Positions 41,396-54,500 of a DNA stretch of 64,000 nt are shown here, piece after piece. Position numbers and translations under genes: made by a program. The stretch is from contig BDSI01000059.1 of the NCBI GenBank assembly GCA_003117195.1, positions 579,481 through 643,480 on the forward strand. The letters run 5' to 3'. The notes under the pieces were generated by a model. That model was not told the origin of the DNA, did not search any database, and worked only from the letters and a program-made list of their open reading frames with translations. How positions within the stretch are numbered: position 1 is the stretch's first letter; the number at the start of each line of letters is the position of its first letter. Source of the DNA: Eudorina sp. 2006-703-Eu-15 (lineage: Eukaryota > Chlorophyta > Chlorophyceae > Chlamydomonadales > Volvocaceae).

Positions 41396-43665
41396 ATGGT
41401 GTCCCTTAAGCTGCAGAAGCGGCTTGCCGCTTCCGTCCTGGACTGCGGTCTGCGCAAGGTTTGGCTCGACCCCAATGAGGTTAACGAGATTTCTATGGCC
41501 AACTCTCGTGAGTTATTGAGCTCAAACTTTTAGCAAATAGAGTTCATTAGGTCCTTGATACTTTTGCCGGCGGAGGCACAACGTCAGGGCGGCGCGTTTG
41601 GGCTGGCGTTCAGAACCTTCGCTTGCAGCAATATTACGAGCCCTTTTGGCGATATATCATTTTACAATTTTGTGGCTCAAGGAGCTCACGGACCTCGTGA
41701 ATGGCGTCTTGGCGATGTCCGCATCCTGAGGCTCACGGACATGCGCTCCTGTGGACACGCAGGGCAGCACGTGCGGAAGCTGATCAAGGATGGCCTTATC
41801 TTCAGGAAGCAGCCCGTTATCCACTCCCGCGACCGGGCCCGGCGCTCTGCGGAGGCCAAGGCAAAGGGCCGCCACACCGGCTACGGTGGGTAGCATTTAA
41901 ACAGCCGGAGCGCAGGAGCTGCTAGCTTGGCACCGTTGGAGCGTTCTGACGGCGGTTGGCAGCTTGGACCTAGAGACCAGCATCTTGTCATGAGTTCTCT
42001 CTGCATAAACATCAATGCGTTCAGCGCGGTGTATCGTCATGTCAGAACAACACCTCTGGACGCAACCATTATGCAGCGTTTGTGTCATTATCGTTCACAG
42101 TGTCTCTTCGGCCATCTGCTGCCGACAGTGGGCCTAGTACGTGTCGAGTTTTCGCAGCATGCCAGGCCCCGAGAGCACTTGATGTTTCATTGTCTGCGCA
42201 AGGCACAAGTTTGGATGCACTTAAGTCCGCTCAGAGACCGTAAAAAACGCGGGTCCCCCCGTGCTCCTCCTTAGGTAAACGCCGCGGTACCCGCGAGGCT
42301 CGCCTGCCCGAGAAGGTTATGTGGATCCGGCGCCTGCGTGTCCTGCGCCGCCTGCTGAAGAAGTACCGCGACTCGAAGAAGATCGACAAGTACCTTTACC
42401 ACGACCTGTACATGAAGGTGGGTAAGGCAGGGTCGGTCGGGTGATACGGGGACGCCGTCCAAGCAATAATAAGATATGGGTTCATGGCACCTTGAAATCC
42501 CCCTTGTTTGCGCAAGTTCCCTAAGCGCGTCCTATGGAATGTGTACCCTTGGTGGAGGTGGCAATGACAGACAACCGACTGTCGGGCGCTTTACCTGAGC
42601 GCGGCTGCACGAACAGGGTGAAAAGCCGTGGCGTGTTGGTATCATGGGTCGGGTCCATGGTTAAAATGGGGACCTCGAGAGTAGCCGCACAGGGGCGAGG
42701 GTCCTGGGGCCTGGGAGGTCGCCGTCGCTGCAAAGGGCACTGATTGGAAAACCAACTCGATGGGTCATGATTGGCTTCTCACTATGATGTTTCGTGGATA
42801 CCAGCCACGGCAGACATTGGGGAGCGCCAAGTGGATCGTCGCCGACGATGACGTTTTGAGAACTGGGTTCGCCAGAATTCGTTGTGGCATGTTGGGGGAG
42901 CATCGCATGACCCTAACATTTTAACCGAATTTTAGGCAAGAAGACACACTTAATTTTTTGCTCTTAAGCCCGTGGAACTTGTGGGTAGTGGGTTAGCAGC
43001 TCATCCGCGGGAGGTCCATACGGGTCAGCGAGAACGCGGGGGACAAGCGCGGGTGCGCACGCATGATCCTCACAGGGGATTTACGGGGGTTCTCTCCAAC
43101 ACGGATTGGTGTCGCGCCCCGGGCGCTCCGTGCATTTCCGTCCGCAGGTCAAGGGTAACGTCTTCAAGAACAAGCGCGTCCTCATGGAGGCCGTGCACAA
43201 GCAGAAGGCGGAGAAGGTGCGCGAGAAGACCATCGCCGACCAGTTCGAGGCTCGCCGCGCTAAGAACAAGGCCGCGCGCGAGCGCAAGGCCACGCGGCGC
43301 GAGGAGAGGCTGGCCGCGGTGAGTGGCGTGGCGCGACGGTCAGGGAGGGAGACCGAGGGAGATGCTAGCATTCGGTGATTTGGGTGCGAGGGGTCAAGGG
43401 AGCCTAACCAATATACATTTGTGAAGAGGGTTGCGAGTTCATGACTTGGGGCATGGCCGCGCAAGCACGTGCATCATACTGGGTGCTCGTTTGGCGACTC
43501 CTGTGCTGATCATCCGCATCCAAGCGCGTTTCCGCAGCCTTGCACAACCCCTAGAATCGACTAGGACCGACACCTTTATGTATGGCATGTGTCCCCCCGG
43601 CTTTGTTGCAGGGCCTGCACCTCGAGGCCCCGGCGACCAAGCCCGCCCCCGCCCCCAAGAAGTAG
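41396..43665 (+). CDS. RPL19: 60S ribosomal protein L19 (eL19)
   Basis: Exons 41396-41507, 41763-41885, 42275-42417, 43148-43318 and 43612-43665 join in phase to 200 residues, the normal size for eL19. The start [53 protein letters not shown], the basic linker [20 protein letters not shown] and the long basic helix [16 protein letters not shown] are all characteristic. It is a structural protein of the large subunit that bridges to the small one. The chlorophyte-type polyadenylation word TGTAA occurs at about 43715 and again near 43860. Confidence 0.97.
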
Positions 43666-44308
43666 ACGGTTTGCTGAGCTAGCTTTGACGCGAGTTGGTT
43701 ATTGGTTAGACCGATGTAACCTCTGGGGCGCCTCCATTTGTCACCGTCTCTGAAATCGTTGGGTCAGTTGTCCTCGAAAACAGTTGGTCGGTATCTCCTC
43801 GAGGGTATAAGCGATACAGAGAGGTTCAGGCGCCAGATTGCTGTAGCCTTTACAAATTTGATGTAAAGGTTGTTGTGTCAGGCTACAAAAGTCCGGATTG
43901 TTGAAGCGCCAGCAACCACGCTGTGGGCGTTCCCGTGGGTCGTCGGGACCAACCGCGCATTCCAAAGACGTCAGGCTTGCTAATCACTGTTGCCAGCCGC
44001 CCACTGGGCCGTATTACGGTGTTGCGTTTGTGCGTCCAAGCACCGCAAGTTGGTAGGAACCAATGTCACTGATACTGGCGTAGTCAACTTTCATGATGCA
44101 GTAACTTGTTGAGCCGTAGACATCTTTCTTACCATGATCGTTGGCACCTCCCAGGCATTACCGAACATTTCCATAATCTACGCCAAGCGCAACATATTTT
44201 ATCATGTTGCGTAATACATAGTTAGGTGAAGTGTATGTTGGACGCACTCCTAATACTTGACTGTTATGGAACAAATACATCCTAACGGCAGCTTCAGCGC
44301 TCCATTAA
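43666..44308. other. Spacer RPL19 / F-box gene
   Basis: About 640 bp with no open frame of note. It contains the RPL19 3' end and should contain the F-box gene promoter. Confidence 0.5.
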
Positions 44309-47300
44309 ATGGCGCAGCAAGATCAACGAGGCAGGATGTGGTCTCAGCCATGCTGGTCGACCCTCCCTGATGGCCTGTGCGAGGTAATAACAAATGATGC
44401 CTTTCAAGCCTATATCGTTGGTCACGGCTTGGTGACACAGACAATATCCCTCTGCAGCACGTCGCGTCCTTCCTACCGCGCATCGCGCAGCTGGCATGCC
44501 GCCTGGTGTGCCGCGCCTGGCGACGCTCCTTCTCCCACTCCTTGACCGCGCTCTCCCTGGACACGCGCCTGTTCGGAGACTTGGTGCTGGTACGCCCCGC
44601 GCCGGCACCCAGCGCCCCTCCCCATGGCGCCCTGCCCCCCTCCTGGCACTCCCTGGTCACCGCCATCGGCCCCGCCCTGCGCTGCGTCACCATACGCGCC
44701 TCCCTCATCCACGAGTCCAAGGCGCGCGCCGCACCCGCCACCGCGGCCGCGGTCGCCTGCCTTCGCTTCCTGGCCTCCTCCCTGCCCCGCGTCGAGCAGT
44801 GCCAGCTGCATATCATCCTGCCGCTGCGCTGCGCGGTGCCGCCCGAGCTGACTGACAGCCTGAGCACCGCCCTAGGCCGCCTCCGCAGCCTGCGCCTGGT
44901 GCGCTGCTCCCTCACGCAGCCGGCGGCCGCGGCGCTGGGCGGCCTCCAGCAGCTGCGGCGGCTGTGCCTGGCGCACGCGGGGCTCGCCGCGCTGCCGCAG
45001 CTGCTGGAGGCTGCGTCCCACCTGGAGCACATCCACGTGGGTGAGGGAGGCGGATCCTGGATCCTGGTCGGGTCGGATCCTGGCCAACCGTGTGGGCGCC
45101 ATTTTTCGGTACTAGGGCCCTTCAACCGCCGACACAGCCCCAGGCCCCGGACCCGCTTTATAGCGCTGTAAGGGTGTCGCGTGTAGTACGACAAGTCTCC
45201 GCCGTTTCCGTACGGGTTGAGGGCGAGTGGAGGGATGGAAGGACGGGGGCTGCACTGCCCCAGTGGGGACTACCGCCCATCCAGGGAGGGATCTTCTCAA
45301 CATGTGCCGTACGTGCCGTACAGGTGCACGGGTACCACAGCTTGGTCATCATGGACGATAACCCCCACATGAGGGCGGTGTGGAGGGCCGCGGTGGGGCT
45401 GGTGGAGCGCAGCGGGGGGTACGGCAGTCAGTACGACAGGACGGGGCCCGGCGCCGGCGGCAGCGGCGGGGCCAGCCCCCGACCCGCCGGCCGGCTGCAA
45501 TGCCTGGCCGTGTCATCACATTACCTGTACCACGATGCCGTACTGGACGAGTCGGAGCTCGATTTTGAATCGGAGGCCGTACAGTGGCAGATCCGGTACG
45601 AAGCAGGGACGGACGGGGATGGCGCGTGCGGGCTGGTGCAGTGTGGCTTGGCTGGTGTCGGGCCGGGTGGCCAGGCGGGAGGCGCCCACTTCGGCGGATG
45701 CTGCGGTGACCCGCACCAGGATCCACCTCCGCCGGGGGAGGCGGGTCCGGGTCCCGGGGCGTTCGCTGGTGGTGGCAGCGGCGGCAATGCAGTGTGCGCG
45801 GCGGCGCTGGTGGGCCTGCGCTGCCGCTGCTGCTCCTGCGTCGCCGCCGCAGGCGGCGGCCGTGATGACGACGGCACCGCCGCCGCCGCCGCCGCCGCAG
45901 GCGGCGGCGGCCAGCCGCTGCGGTCCCCGTCGACGCCTGCGCCAGCACCGCCCATCACCGTCGCGAGCCAGGGCCCGAACCACGACGCGGCCCGCGGCGG
46001 CGCCGCCGCCGCCGCCGAGGAGTCGACGCCGCCGCGCATTGTTGACGGCGGCGAGGCACCTTTGCCGGTGGCGCAGCGGGTGCAAGCGGGACAGTTGGAC
46101 GAGGGCAGCGGGGCGAGGAGTGCCGCCGCTGAGGCGGCGGGGCTGCAGCTGCTCACCTCCGCCAAGCGCTGCGTCCAGCTGTGGCCGCCGGGCCAGCTGG
46201 CGGCGGAAATCGCGCGGCCGTCCTGGCGGCGCTTGCAGTACGTGCAGCTGCAGATCGTCCCTGGACCGGCGGCGGCGGCGGCAGGCGGGGTCCAGCGTCG
46301 TGAAGCGCCGCCGCCGCCGCCGCCGTCACAGCGACGTCGACTGCAAAGACAGGCGGGAATCGGTGCCGCCGCCGGCTCTGATGCGGCGGCGGCAGCGACG
46401 CCGGACCATGCGCGAGCGGAGAGCAGCCGAGAGCTAGTGCGGCCGACCCTTGGGTCATCAGCACCTGATGCCGACGGCGGCGCCGCGGGCGACGTGCTCC
46501 CAGAGGTCGCGACGCTGGCGGCGCTCAACGGTCTTCCGGCGTTGCGGGGACTGTGGCTGAACCCCGGAGAAGGTGACGGGGAGGAGCAGGGAGTTGGGGG
46601 CTGGGAGGAGGTGGATGAGGAGGAGGAGAACCTGGCGGCAGCGGCGGAGGCCGGCAGCGGCGAGGAGACAGGTGAAGCCATGGAGGCATCGTACGCGGAT
46701 ATGGGTGCTGGGCAAGGCGGCGGCGCGAGTCGACGGCGGCGATGCCGATGGGCGCGAATGGGCGACATGTGGGTAAAGCTGCACGAGCCGCCGCCGCGAG
46801 CCGTCGGCGGCGGCGGCGCCGCCGCCGCCGCCGCGCATGTCCCCATCCTGGACGTGGCGTCGCACGCGGAGCTGCTGGCGCCGGTGACGTCGCTGCGGTC
46901 GTTGGCGCTGGGCCGCCGCCGGCGGGTCGCACTGACCCACGGGTCGGCGCTCGGCGTCGGGGAGGACTCGGCGGAGCTGCTGGCCAACCTCCGCGGCCTG
47001 ACGAAGCTGCACGTCTTCGCGGCCTACACGCTACCGCTGTACGACGAAAGCGTACAGCAGGCGCATAGCAGTGGGCAGCCAGCGGCACCGCCGCCGCCGC
47101 CGCCGCGGCTGGCGGCGCTGGGTCGGCTCACGGCCCTGCAGCGGCTGGCCCTTCATTTCTCGAATCCCATGGGTCGCCCCGCGGTCATCTCCCACGCCAC
47201 GCTTCCCACCAGTCTGACATCATTGTCGCTGCACGGTGTTGTACTTGAGCCGCCGTCGTCGTCGTCGCTGTCGTCGCCGTCACCGTGGCCATCGCCGCCG

Positions 47301-49187
47301 CCAGCTCTTTTGGCGCCCAGCCTGGGACGCCTCCGGGAGCTATCCCTATCATCGTCGTACATCATCGCCGCGGACCTCCTGGGATGCGACCATCGCCTCC
47401 GAATCCTCAGCCTGCAAGACAGCGGCCTCTCGACGTCTGCAGCCGGCGGCACTGCGCGCGGGATGCCAATGGCGAGCGCCGCGTCGTCGGCGTCGTCGTC
47501 GGCGTCAGCGGCGTCGTCGTCGTCGGCGTCAGCGGCGGCGGCGCTGCCGGCGCTGCTGCGCTGCTGGCACGGCGTGCAGACACTCCGGGTACAGGGTACG
47601 ACAGACACGTCGGAGGACGCGCACCTGCCGGCTGCAGGTACGGTACGGTACGGCGGAGGCTGAAAAACACCTGCACGGAATGTCGTACATGTCCGAGGAG
47701 TTCAGCTCCGACGTTGCGCCTGCCGTCGTCGTGTTTTGTCCGCGTGGGGCTTTCACCGTACGGTATCTACTCGCCGTACAAACAGTTGCCCAGCAAGAAG
47801 AAACCTTGGCCCGGGAAGAACGACATTCAAGTCGTTTCTTGGAGTTACTGCAAGACATCCAATGTTGTAATTGTCTGTGCGCACTCGGCGCTAACGCCGG
47901 TGCGACACCCGAACGGAATACCACCAGAACGAAGCTCCCCACGAGCTTTGAATAAATCCGCATTTAACTGTCCGCCACCACCACCACCCTCCCCTCCCCC
48001 GCCTCCGCCCCCCGCCGCCACGGGGCCGCCACACCCACACCCACATACAGAGCTGTGTCTGAGCTGGCTGTCGGCGGACGGGCTCCGAGCCGTCGCGGAG
48101 TGCCTCCCGGGCCTACGACAGCTGCACCTGACGCTCCCGCCGCCGCCGTCGAGGGTGCCGTCGTCACCAACGCACGGCGCCGCAGCCGCGCCGCCGGCAG
48201 CCGCGGGCGGCGACGCAAGTCACGACAGCGCCGGGGATCCGGCGCGGCTGCGCTGTCTGCCGCTGCCTGAGTGGCGCCTGACCAGCCCCGACGCCACCGC
48301 AGGGGCAGCGGGGAACGCCGTGGCCGACCCAGATGGAAACGGGACAATCGACTCCGAAACCGACTCCGAAACCGACGATGATGATGGCGATGACGATGAC
48401 GATGATGACATGGCGTCATTGGACCTGGTTGCACCGGCTGGCGGCGGCTCGGCGGCGGCGCCGCCGCCGCGGCTGGCGCCGCTGCTACGGCTGCTGTGCC
48501 GCCGCGCAACCCACCTGCGGGTGTTGCAGCTGAGGGCCACCGGGGCGGATCGCGGCGGTGGGGAGGCCGCGGTGCGGTGCTCGCTGTCGGAGCTGCCCGC
48601 GGGCCTCCCCGCGCTGGACTCCCTGAGCCTGGTCCTGGACCTGGGGCTGCCGTACCTGCTGGCGCAGCCGCATCCGGAGGCCGCTGCGCGCGACTGGGCG
48701 GAGCGGTTGCGGGGCGCGGAGGCCGAGCTCCAGGTGTGGTAACAGTGTGTGTGATGACGGGGGCCAGTACGGTATATTACCGTAACTTAGCTATATATTT
48801 AGCTCCGGGAAAGCCGTGTGAGAACTTGAACGGGTGTGTGCGTGTGTTCGGGAGACTTGGGGTATTCCGGGGCAGCCGGTGCGCCCACGATTGGCCGTCG
48901 ATTGGCCCACGTCCCACGGAGACGTAACGAGGCACGGAAATGCCACAAAACAAACAAACAAGCAGCGCCCCCTGAGCCCTGACCAGGCCGTTCCCCCGGG
49001 AAACAGTCCCCCGCGTCACCTCCCTCCCACTCCCGTGGCGGCCCCGCCGCTGGGCCCGCCGCTCCCCCCGACTGCTCTGCAGGCCCGGATGCCGTACACG
49101 TGTGTGGCGCTGACGCCGGACCCCCTGCTGGGCGCCCGGGTGCGGGACGCGGTGCGGGCCCGGGCGCCGCAGCCCGCCCGCGGCTAG
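44309..49187 (+). CDS. Large F-box / leucine-rich-repeat protein
   Basis: Exons 44309-44383, 44458-45036, 45324-47637, 48051-48733 and 49083-49187 join in phase to 1251 residues. The F-box is split by intron 1: CWSTLPDGLCE, then HVASFLPRIAQLACRLVCRA and WRRSF. Leucine-rich strands follow (LGRLRSLRLVRCSLT, LGGLQQLRRLCLAHAGL) and recur after the long middle region (LAALNGLPALRGLWL, LRGLTKLHVFAAYTL, LGRLTALQRLALHF, LPTSLTSLSLHGVVL, CDHRLRILSLQDSGL, CLPGLRQLHLTL). Proteins of this build usually pick substrates for an SCF ubiquitin ligase. Exon 3 carries about 400 residues of Gly/Ala/Cys/Pro-rich sequence, and part of it (for example from GTACGAAG near 45596) may be an unrecognised intron. An acidic DDDDGDDDDDDD run lies in exon 4. 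Confidence 0.8.
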
Positions 49188-51309
49188 CTAGGACTCAGAC
49201 AAGGTGCCGCGCCGGCAAGCGGTGAATGCAGGAGGGCGTGGGAGTACGGTGCTGCTGAGGGAGTGCTCCAGGGACCGTACGACGACGAGGAGGACGGAGG
49301 CGGGTGCACGGGCCCATGGGTCGCTCGGGGACACGTGGCGCCCCCTATTAGGGCGGGAGGCAGGGGAAAGGCAGGCGGGTGTGTGTGGCGGCGTCTGGTT
49401 GGTTGGCGGGGTCTTAAGATCCTTGGGGAGGTGGGAACCCCGGTGGTGTGTTTTGTTCCGCGCAGAATCCCGCACAGAGCGCCAATGGGGCGACGGGGTG
49501 TGTCATGTGGCCAGTGGGACGGGTGCTGAAGCGACAAGAGGGCGTGTGCCTGCACCGTATTCGTGTGGGGGCGGCCCTGCTTGCTGCGCTACGAACCAGT
49601 GGCTTGATTGGCGCATGGGTGTTGTCCCGCCGCGTGCCCGCAGCTGTTCCCGGTCATGCTGGGGGAGCCGGTGTGGTACCGTTGTGGCGGTCGAGCTCGA
49701 CGCCTCGACCCGAGTGCTGTTTTTTCGGAAAACGTTTTCCTGAGCACGCCGCGTTGTGGGCACGCAGGTGTGGCCACCGGCGGACTGAGTGCCGAGATGC
49801 GGCTGTGCTGAGATGCAGCTGTGCTGAGGCCTGATGCGGCTGTGCTGAGGCCTGATGCGGCCTGCTGCGGGCGGTGTGCGGCACAGAGGGGCGGGGTGGC
49901 GGAGGAGAGGAACCGCTCCGCGCCCCGATGCGAACGTCTGCCAACGTCGCAGTTCCAAACAACACCAAACCAGCGAACGCAGCGCATCGCGGGCAGTGTC
50001 TGCCGTCGGGCTGCCAACCCCTTTGGGGTCCACGAACGACAGCCCCCAGCGAGGCGGCTTCGGACCCAGCTCATCATGTACGGTAACTACTTGGCTGTGT
50101 TGGAAGGAAGCGGGGTCGCTAGCCTTACGCCGGACGACACGAGCCCCATCCGACCATCCGCTACCGCCGACCCTTGAAACAGTGCTGCAAAAACGGTCAT
50201 CGCCGGGTTCCCCTGAAGCGCGCCTTTCCTTCGACAGACCTCTCACAGGGGTTCACACTTCACACCGACCATCGCACCGATGCGTGTGCCACCCTCAGAG
50301 CCGCCTCCACAGTACACATGCACAGAAGCAGCACAGAAGCAGCACACAGCCTCCTCAGTACCGTAATCGCCACCTAGAGACAGAGGATGTGATCCGCGAG
50401 AAGCGCCGACAGCAGGCCCCCCCCGCCCGCCCCTCCCGGGTGCGCCGTCTGGGTCGGGCATCCCTCGGGCGAGCCGCCAACATGCTCCCTAATATCCTAA
50501 ACCTCGCACAACACATGCACGCCCCCTCATGCCTTGGACCCGAAACCCGTTACAGTCCTAGCCGCTGCCCGAGTCCCATCTGTCCACAGCCACACGGCGA
50601 GTTAACATCACGTCAGCAGGAAAAACCGGTATGGCGGGGCTTGGCTCGTAACCAAAACAGTCCTTTCGGGCGTTTCGCCCCCTCACTGCCACACCCACGC
50701 GACCTGCCGCCCCGCCGCCCATATTACCGTACATTCGGTACGATCACGTTTGACCACACGTGCAGTACGATAGCTCGGTCACACACACGGTAACCGCAAC
50801 CTAGGGTCTCGCTTTGCGCCGCGCACCGCTATAGCTATTCGTACACCTCCCCCGGCAACAAAAAAACTACGGCACTGCAATGCCGCTGCGTTAGAAAAAA
50901 AGAGCCGCAATCACAGCCGACAGCGGAACCCCGCTTTGCTGGCTCGGTGCTTGCCACGTTTCCCGCCAAACACTAGTACGTACAGTCTTTCGCTGACGGG
51001 CGCAGCAGCCCTGCAACCTCCGCGCGGGCAGCCCTACCGGAACCGGAACCGGAGGGTCCCTGCATCAGGCCGCGGCACGTTGCCCCTCCCTTGGCCCCCG
51101 GAACGATGATGTCATCACCCGTGTCACCCAGGTCCTGTATACCTCCTTAAATAATCTCCTTAATAATAATACCCTGCCTTGAGGCACATACATCGCATCG
51201 CAATAGTAGCACTACACAGATCTCTCGCACTTCACGCAGCATCACGCAACGCGTCGCAAAACACGCCGGCCGCCCCATGGCGGAGGTGCACGGTGCGGGC
51301 CCTCCCTGC
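49188..51309. other. Convergent spacer between F-box and CNNM genes
   Basis: About 2.1 kb where two genes end. It contains short tandem units GCTGTGCTGAGGCCTGATGC around 49800-49865. Open frames are GC-driven and show no domain. Confidence 0.5.
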
Positions 51310-51462
51310 TCACAGGGAGCTGGTGCGCGTCAGCTCGTACTGCCCCGACCGCACCGCCCCGCCCACGTCCGCCGGGGCCTTGCCCGTCGACAGCGCCGCG
51401 TGGCCGCCCAACAGTGCCGTCGTACTGGAGCCGCCGCCGGACATGAGGCCGCGGTCCACGCG

Positions 51463-51502
<40 letters not shown>

Positions 51503-54500
51503 GCGGGGCCCGCGCCGGCGGCGGCGAGCGCTGCGGCAGCGACAGCACTGCCGTTGCTGCGGTGGCCCTTCGGCAAGCTCGCCGCCAGCATACCCAGCTG
51601 GCTGGAGTTACCGACCAGGTGGCCCATCACGCGGCGAGCCGGTACGGCGGCGGCGCCGCCGCCGCCGGCACCTCCCGCGAAACGGCTGCCGCCCGCACCC
51701 CCGGCCCCGTGCGTCGGCGGCACCTGCGGCAAACTGGCGTAGCCATGGCGCGTCACCGGGAGCTCACTGCCCCCGGATCCACAACCCGCCGCCGTACCAC
51801 CGCCGAACAACCAATGGCCCAAGTCGCCGAGATGCAAGCCCCCGCCGCCGCCGCCGCCGCCGCTGCCACCCGCGTTTGCGCTGGCGACGTTGGCGGCTGT
51901 CAGCACACTGCCGCCGCCGCCGCCGCCGCCGCCAGGCGCGGCCGGCTTTCCCGCATTCGCTGCTGTGGTTCCTGCCGCGCCGCCGCCACCGCCGCCGCCG
52001 CCACCACCGGTGCCGACGCTGGCAATGGCTGCGACTGCGGCGGCACTGGGCAGGGCCGACAACGTATTCCCCGACGCCGACCGCTTGTGCCGCGACAGCG
52101 GCGGCGGCGGCGCCGCCGCTGCCGCCGAGCCCCCGGTGCCCTGCCCAAGGGTGGCACTGCTGCCCGACCCGGCGCCCGTGGGCCCGGCACTGACGGAGGT
52201 CTGCCCGGACCCCAGAATCGCCGCCAGGAACGCCGGCCGGCGGAAGGGGGCTGCGCCACTCGCAGCCGCGGCCGCGCCGCCGCCGCCGCCAACCGCCCCC
52301 GCCAACGGCGCGGAGGGCCCGCTGGAGGCGGGTACGCCCAGGCTATGAAAGCTGGCGGAGTGGACGAGCCCGCCGCCGCCGGAAGCCAGGCCGGGGCCTG
52401 AGGCCGTCATTGCGAGGCTGGCACTGAGGCCGCTGAGGCCCGGCGGGCCGCGGGGCCCGGCGGCGGCGGCGCCGCCGACCCCACCGCCGGCGGCGGCGGC
52501 CCCGGCCGCTCCTGGCGGCGCATATCCTTGCCCGGTGACGTTGCGCAGCGCAGAGGCGGCGTCCTTGCCCACTGGCGGGCCGGCGCCGGGCCAGTGTCGC
52601 TGCGCACCCGCGCTGATGCGTGCGAGGTGGTTGGATGCGTCACGCGCGGAGAACAGCCCCAGCACCGCCTGCAAGGGGCGGAGGGGTAAACAGCACGAAC
52701 ACCTTGTTTACTTGATTTATCATTATCATTGTCATGCGAAGTAAAGTGGACGAGATCAGTACAAAGACATACAAAAGGCGACTGAGGTGACGCTGAGGGA
52801 GGCCCCACAGACCGATGGCTAAGCCAGGTAGGCATGGCGAGGCGAGGGGGAATGTGAGGCGAGGGGGGATGTGAGGCGAGGGGGGATGTGAGGCGAGGGG
52901 GAATGTGAGGCGAGGGGGATGTGAGGCGAGGGGGGATGTGAGGCGAGCCCAACCCTGCCTCAGCGGTCGGCCCAGCCTGGGGCTCCCCTGCACGCTCATG
53001 CCCCCCCCCGCACCTGCAGCCTCTCCGGCAGCAGCAGGCTCATTTCCTGCTTGGCGTCCATGGCGGGTTTGGACTTCTCGTTGTCCATGTACCTAGGGAT
53101 GGGTGAGCATGAGGGTGAGGGTGAGGTGAAACGGTGCATGAGATTGGAGAGGGGAGGGTGTATGATATATTGGAGAGGGGAGGGTGCATGATACATTGGA
53201 GAGGGGAGGGTGCATGATGTATTGGAGAGGGGAGGCCGCCAGCCGCGGCACGAGGAGAGCAACGGCCGTGTCACTCAGTTAAAGCTGCGGGCCGCAGGAC
53301 CTACGGTATGTACTCTACGGTCCTGTACGACAGTACGGCACTTACTGGTCGGTCTCGTCCATGATCTCGAAGCGCAGCAGCTCCTCGATGACGTCCTCGA
53401 TGGTGATGATGCCGATGGGCTGGCCGGGCAGTACCCGGTTGTCCTGAAGGAGGGGAGGAAGGAGGGAAGGAAGGAGGGAAGGAAGGAAGGAGGGAAGGAA
53501 GGAAGGAGGGAAGGAAGGAAGGAATCAGGCAACCAACGCCGGCGGTTGCGTTTGAGGGGGCCGGGTGCTGGGCCGGGTGCGGGTGCGGGCGCGGGGCGAA
53601 CATTATTAACCTGTTACAACGGAGCGTCACCACGGAGCAGTCCGGAAGTGATTTGGTCGATAGTGGTGACGACGGACTCTAAACTGATCGCAAACCACGC
53701 AGCCGGCTCCTACGCGCATACCCGACAGGGCACGACCCCGGGACGTCGATGGGCGCCATGGCTACGGTTGGGGCTCTCGCGCGGGTGTACACAGTATACA
53801 GTACAACCTCCTCTTAGAGACTTGGACTCCCCCCGGGGTCGGCTCCTGCCCCCCGGGCTCGGCCCCTTCCCCCCTAGGCATGGCCCCTGCCCCCCCCAGG
53901 CTCGGCCCCTGCCCCCCCTCCCCGCTCGACCCCTGCGGCCCCCCCCGCTCGACCCCTGGACCCTCCACCTCGGACCTCCAGTTGGTCCTCCAGTGCCTCA
54001 ATGGCCTCAATCAGCGGCGTGTCCGAGAGCTGCAGCGACCCTGTCCTCAGGTGTGAGTGCGGGTCGCCGCTGCTGCTGCTGCTACTGCTGGAGCTGCTGC
54101 TGCTACTGCTGCTCGAGGAGCTGCTGCTGCTGCCGCTGCTCCGTCGGCTGCGACTGCGGCGGTGGGCCCGGTAGCTGCTGCCGTCGCCCTTGCTGTCTTT
54201 ATCCCTGTCCTTGTCCCTGTCCTTGTCTTTTTCGTCGCGGTCGCGAATTCGATCCCGGGCGCGCTCCTTGCTGTGGTGGTCGTGGCCGCTTGAGGGGTCC
54301 CCCGCCGTGCCCCGCTCCTTGCCGCCCAGCACGAACGTCTTGACGCTCCGAAGGCTGAAGGCGCTGTGGCGCATGAAGTTGCCGCCTCCGCCCGCGCCGC
54401 CGTTGCTGCCGGCCCCCGGCTTGGGCGACGCGCCGGCGGTGCCGTCCGGTGCCGCGGCCGCCGGCGGGCTGTCCGAATGGCCGCTCATCCGGGCGGCCAT

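Noticed and set aside
45521..46987. 488-codon - strand open frame
   Set aside because: Antisense shadow of the GC-rich exon 3 of the F-box gene, made of Ser/Ala/Pro runs.
51277..52401. 374-codon + strand open frame
   Set aside because: Mirror frame of the Gly/Ala-rich last CNNM exon; no domain and no splice partners.
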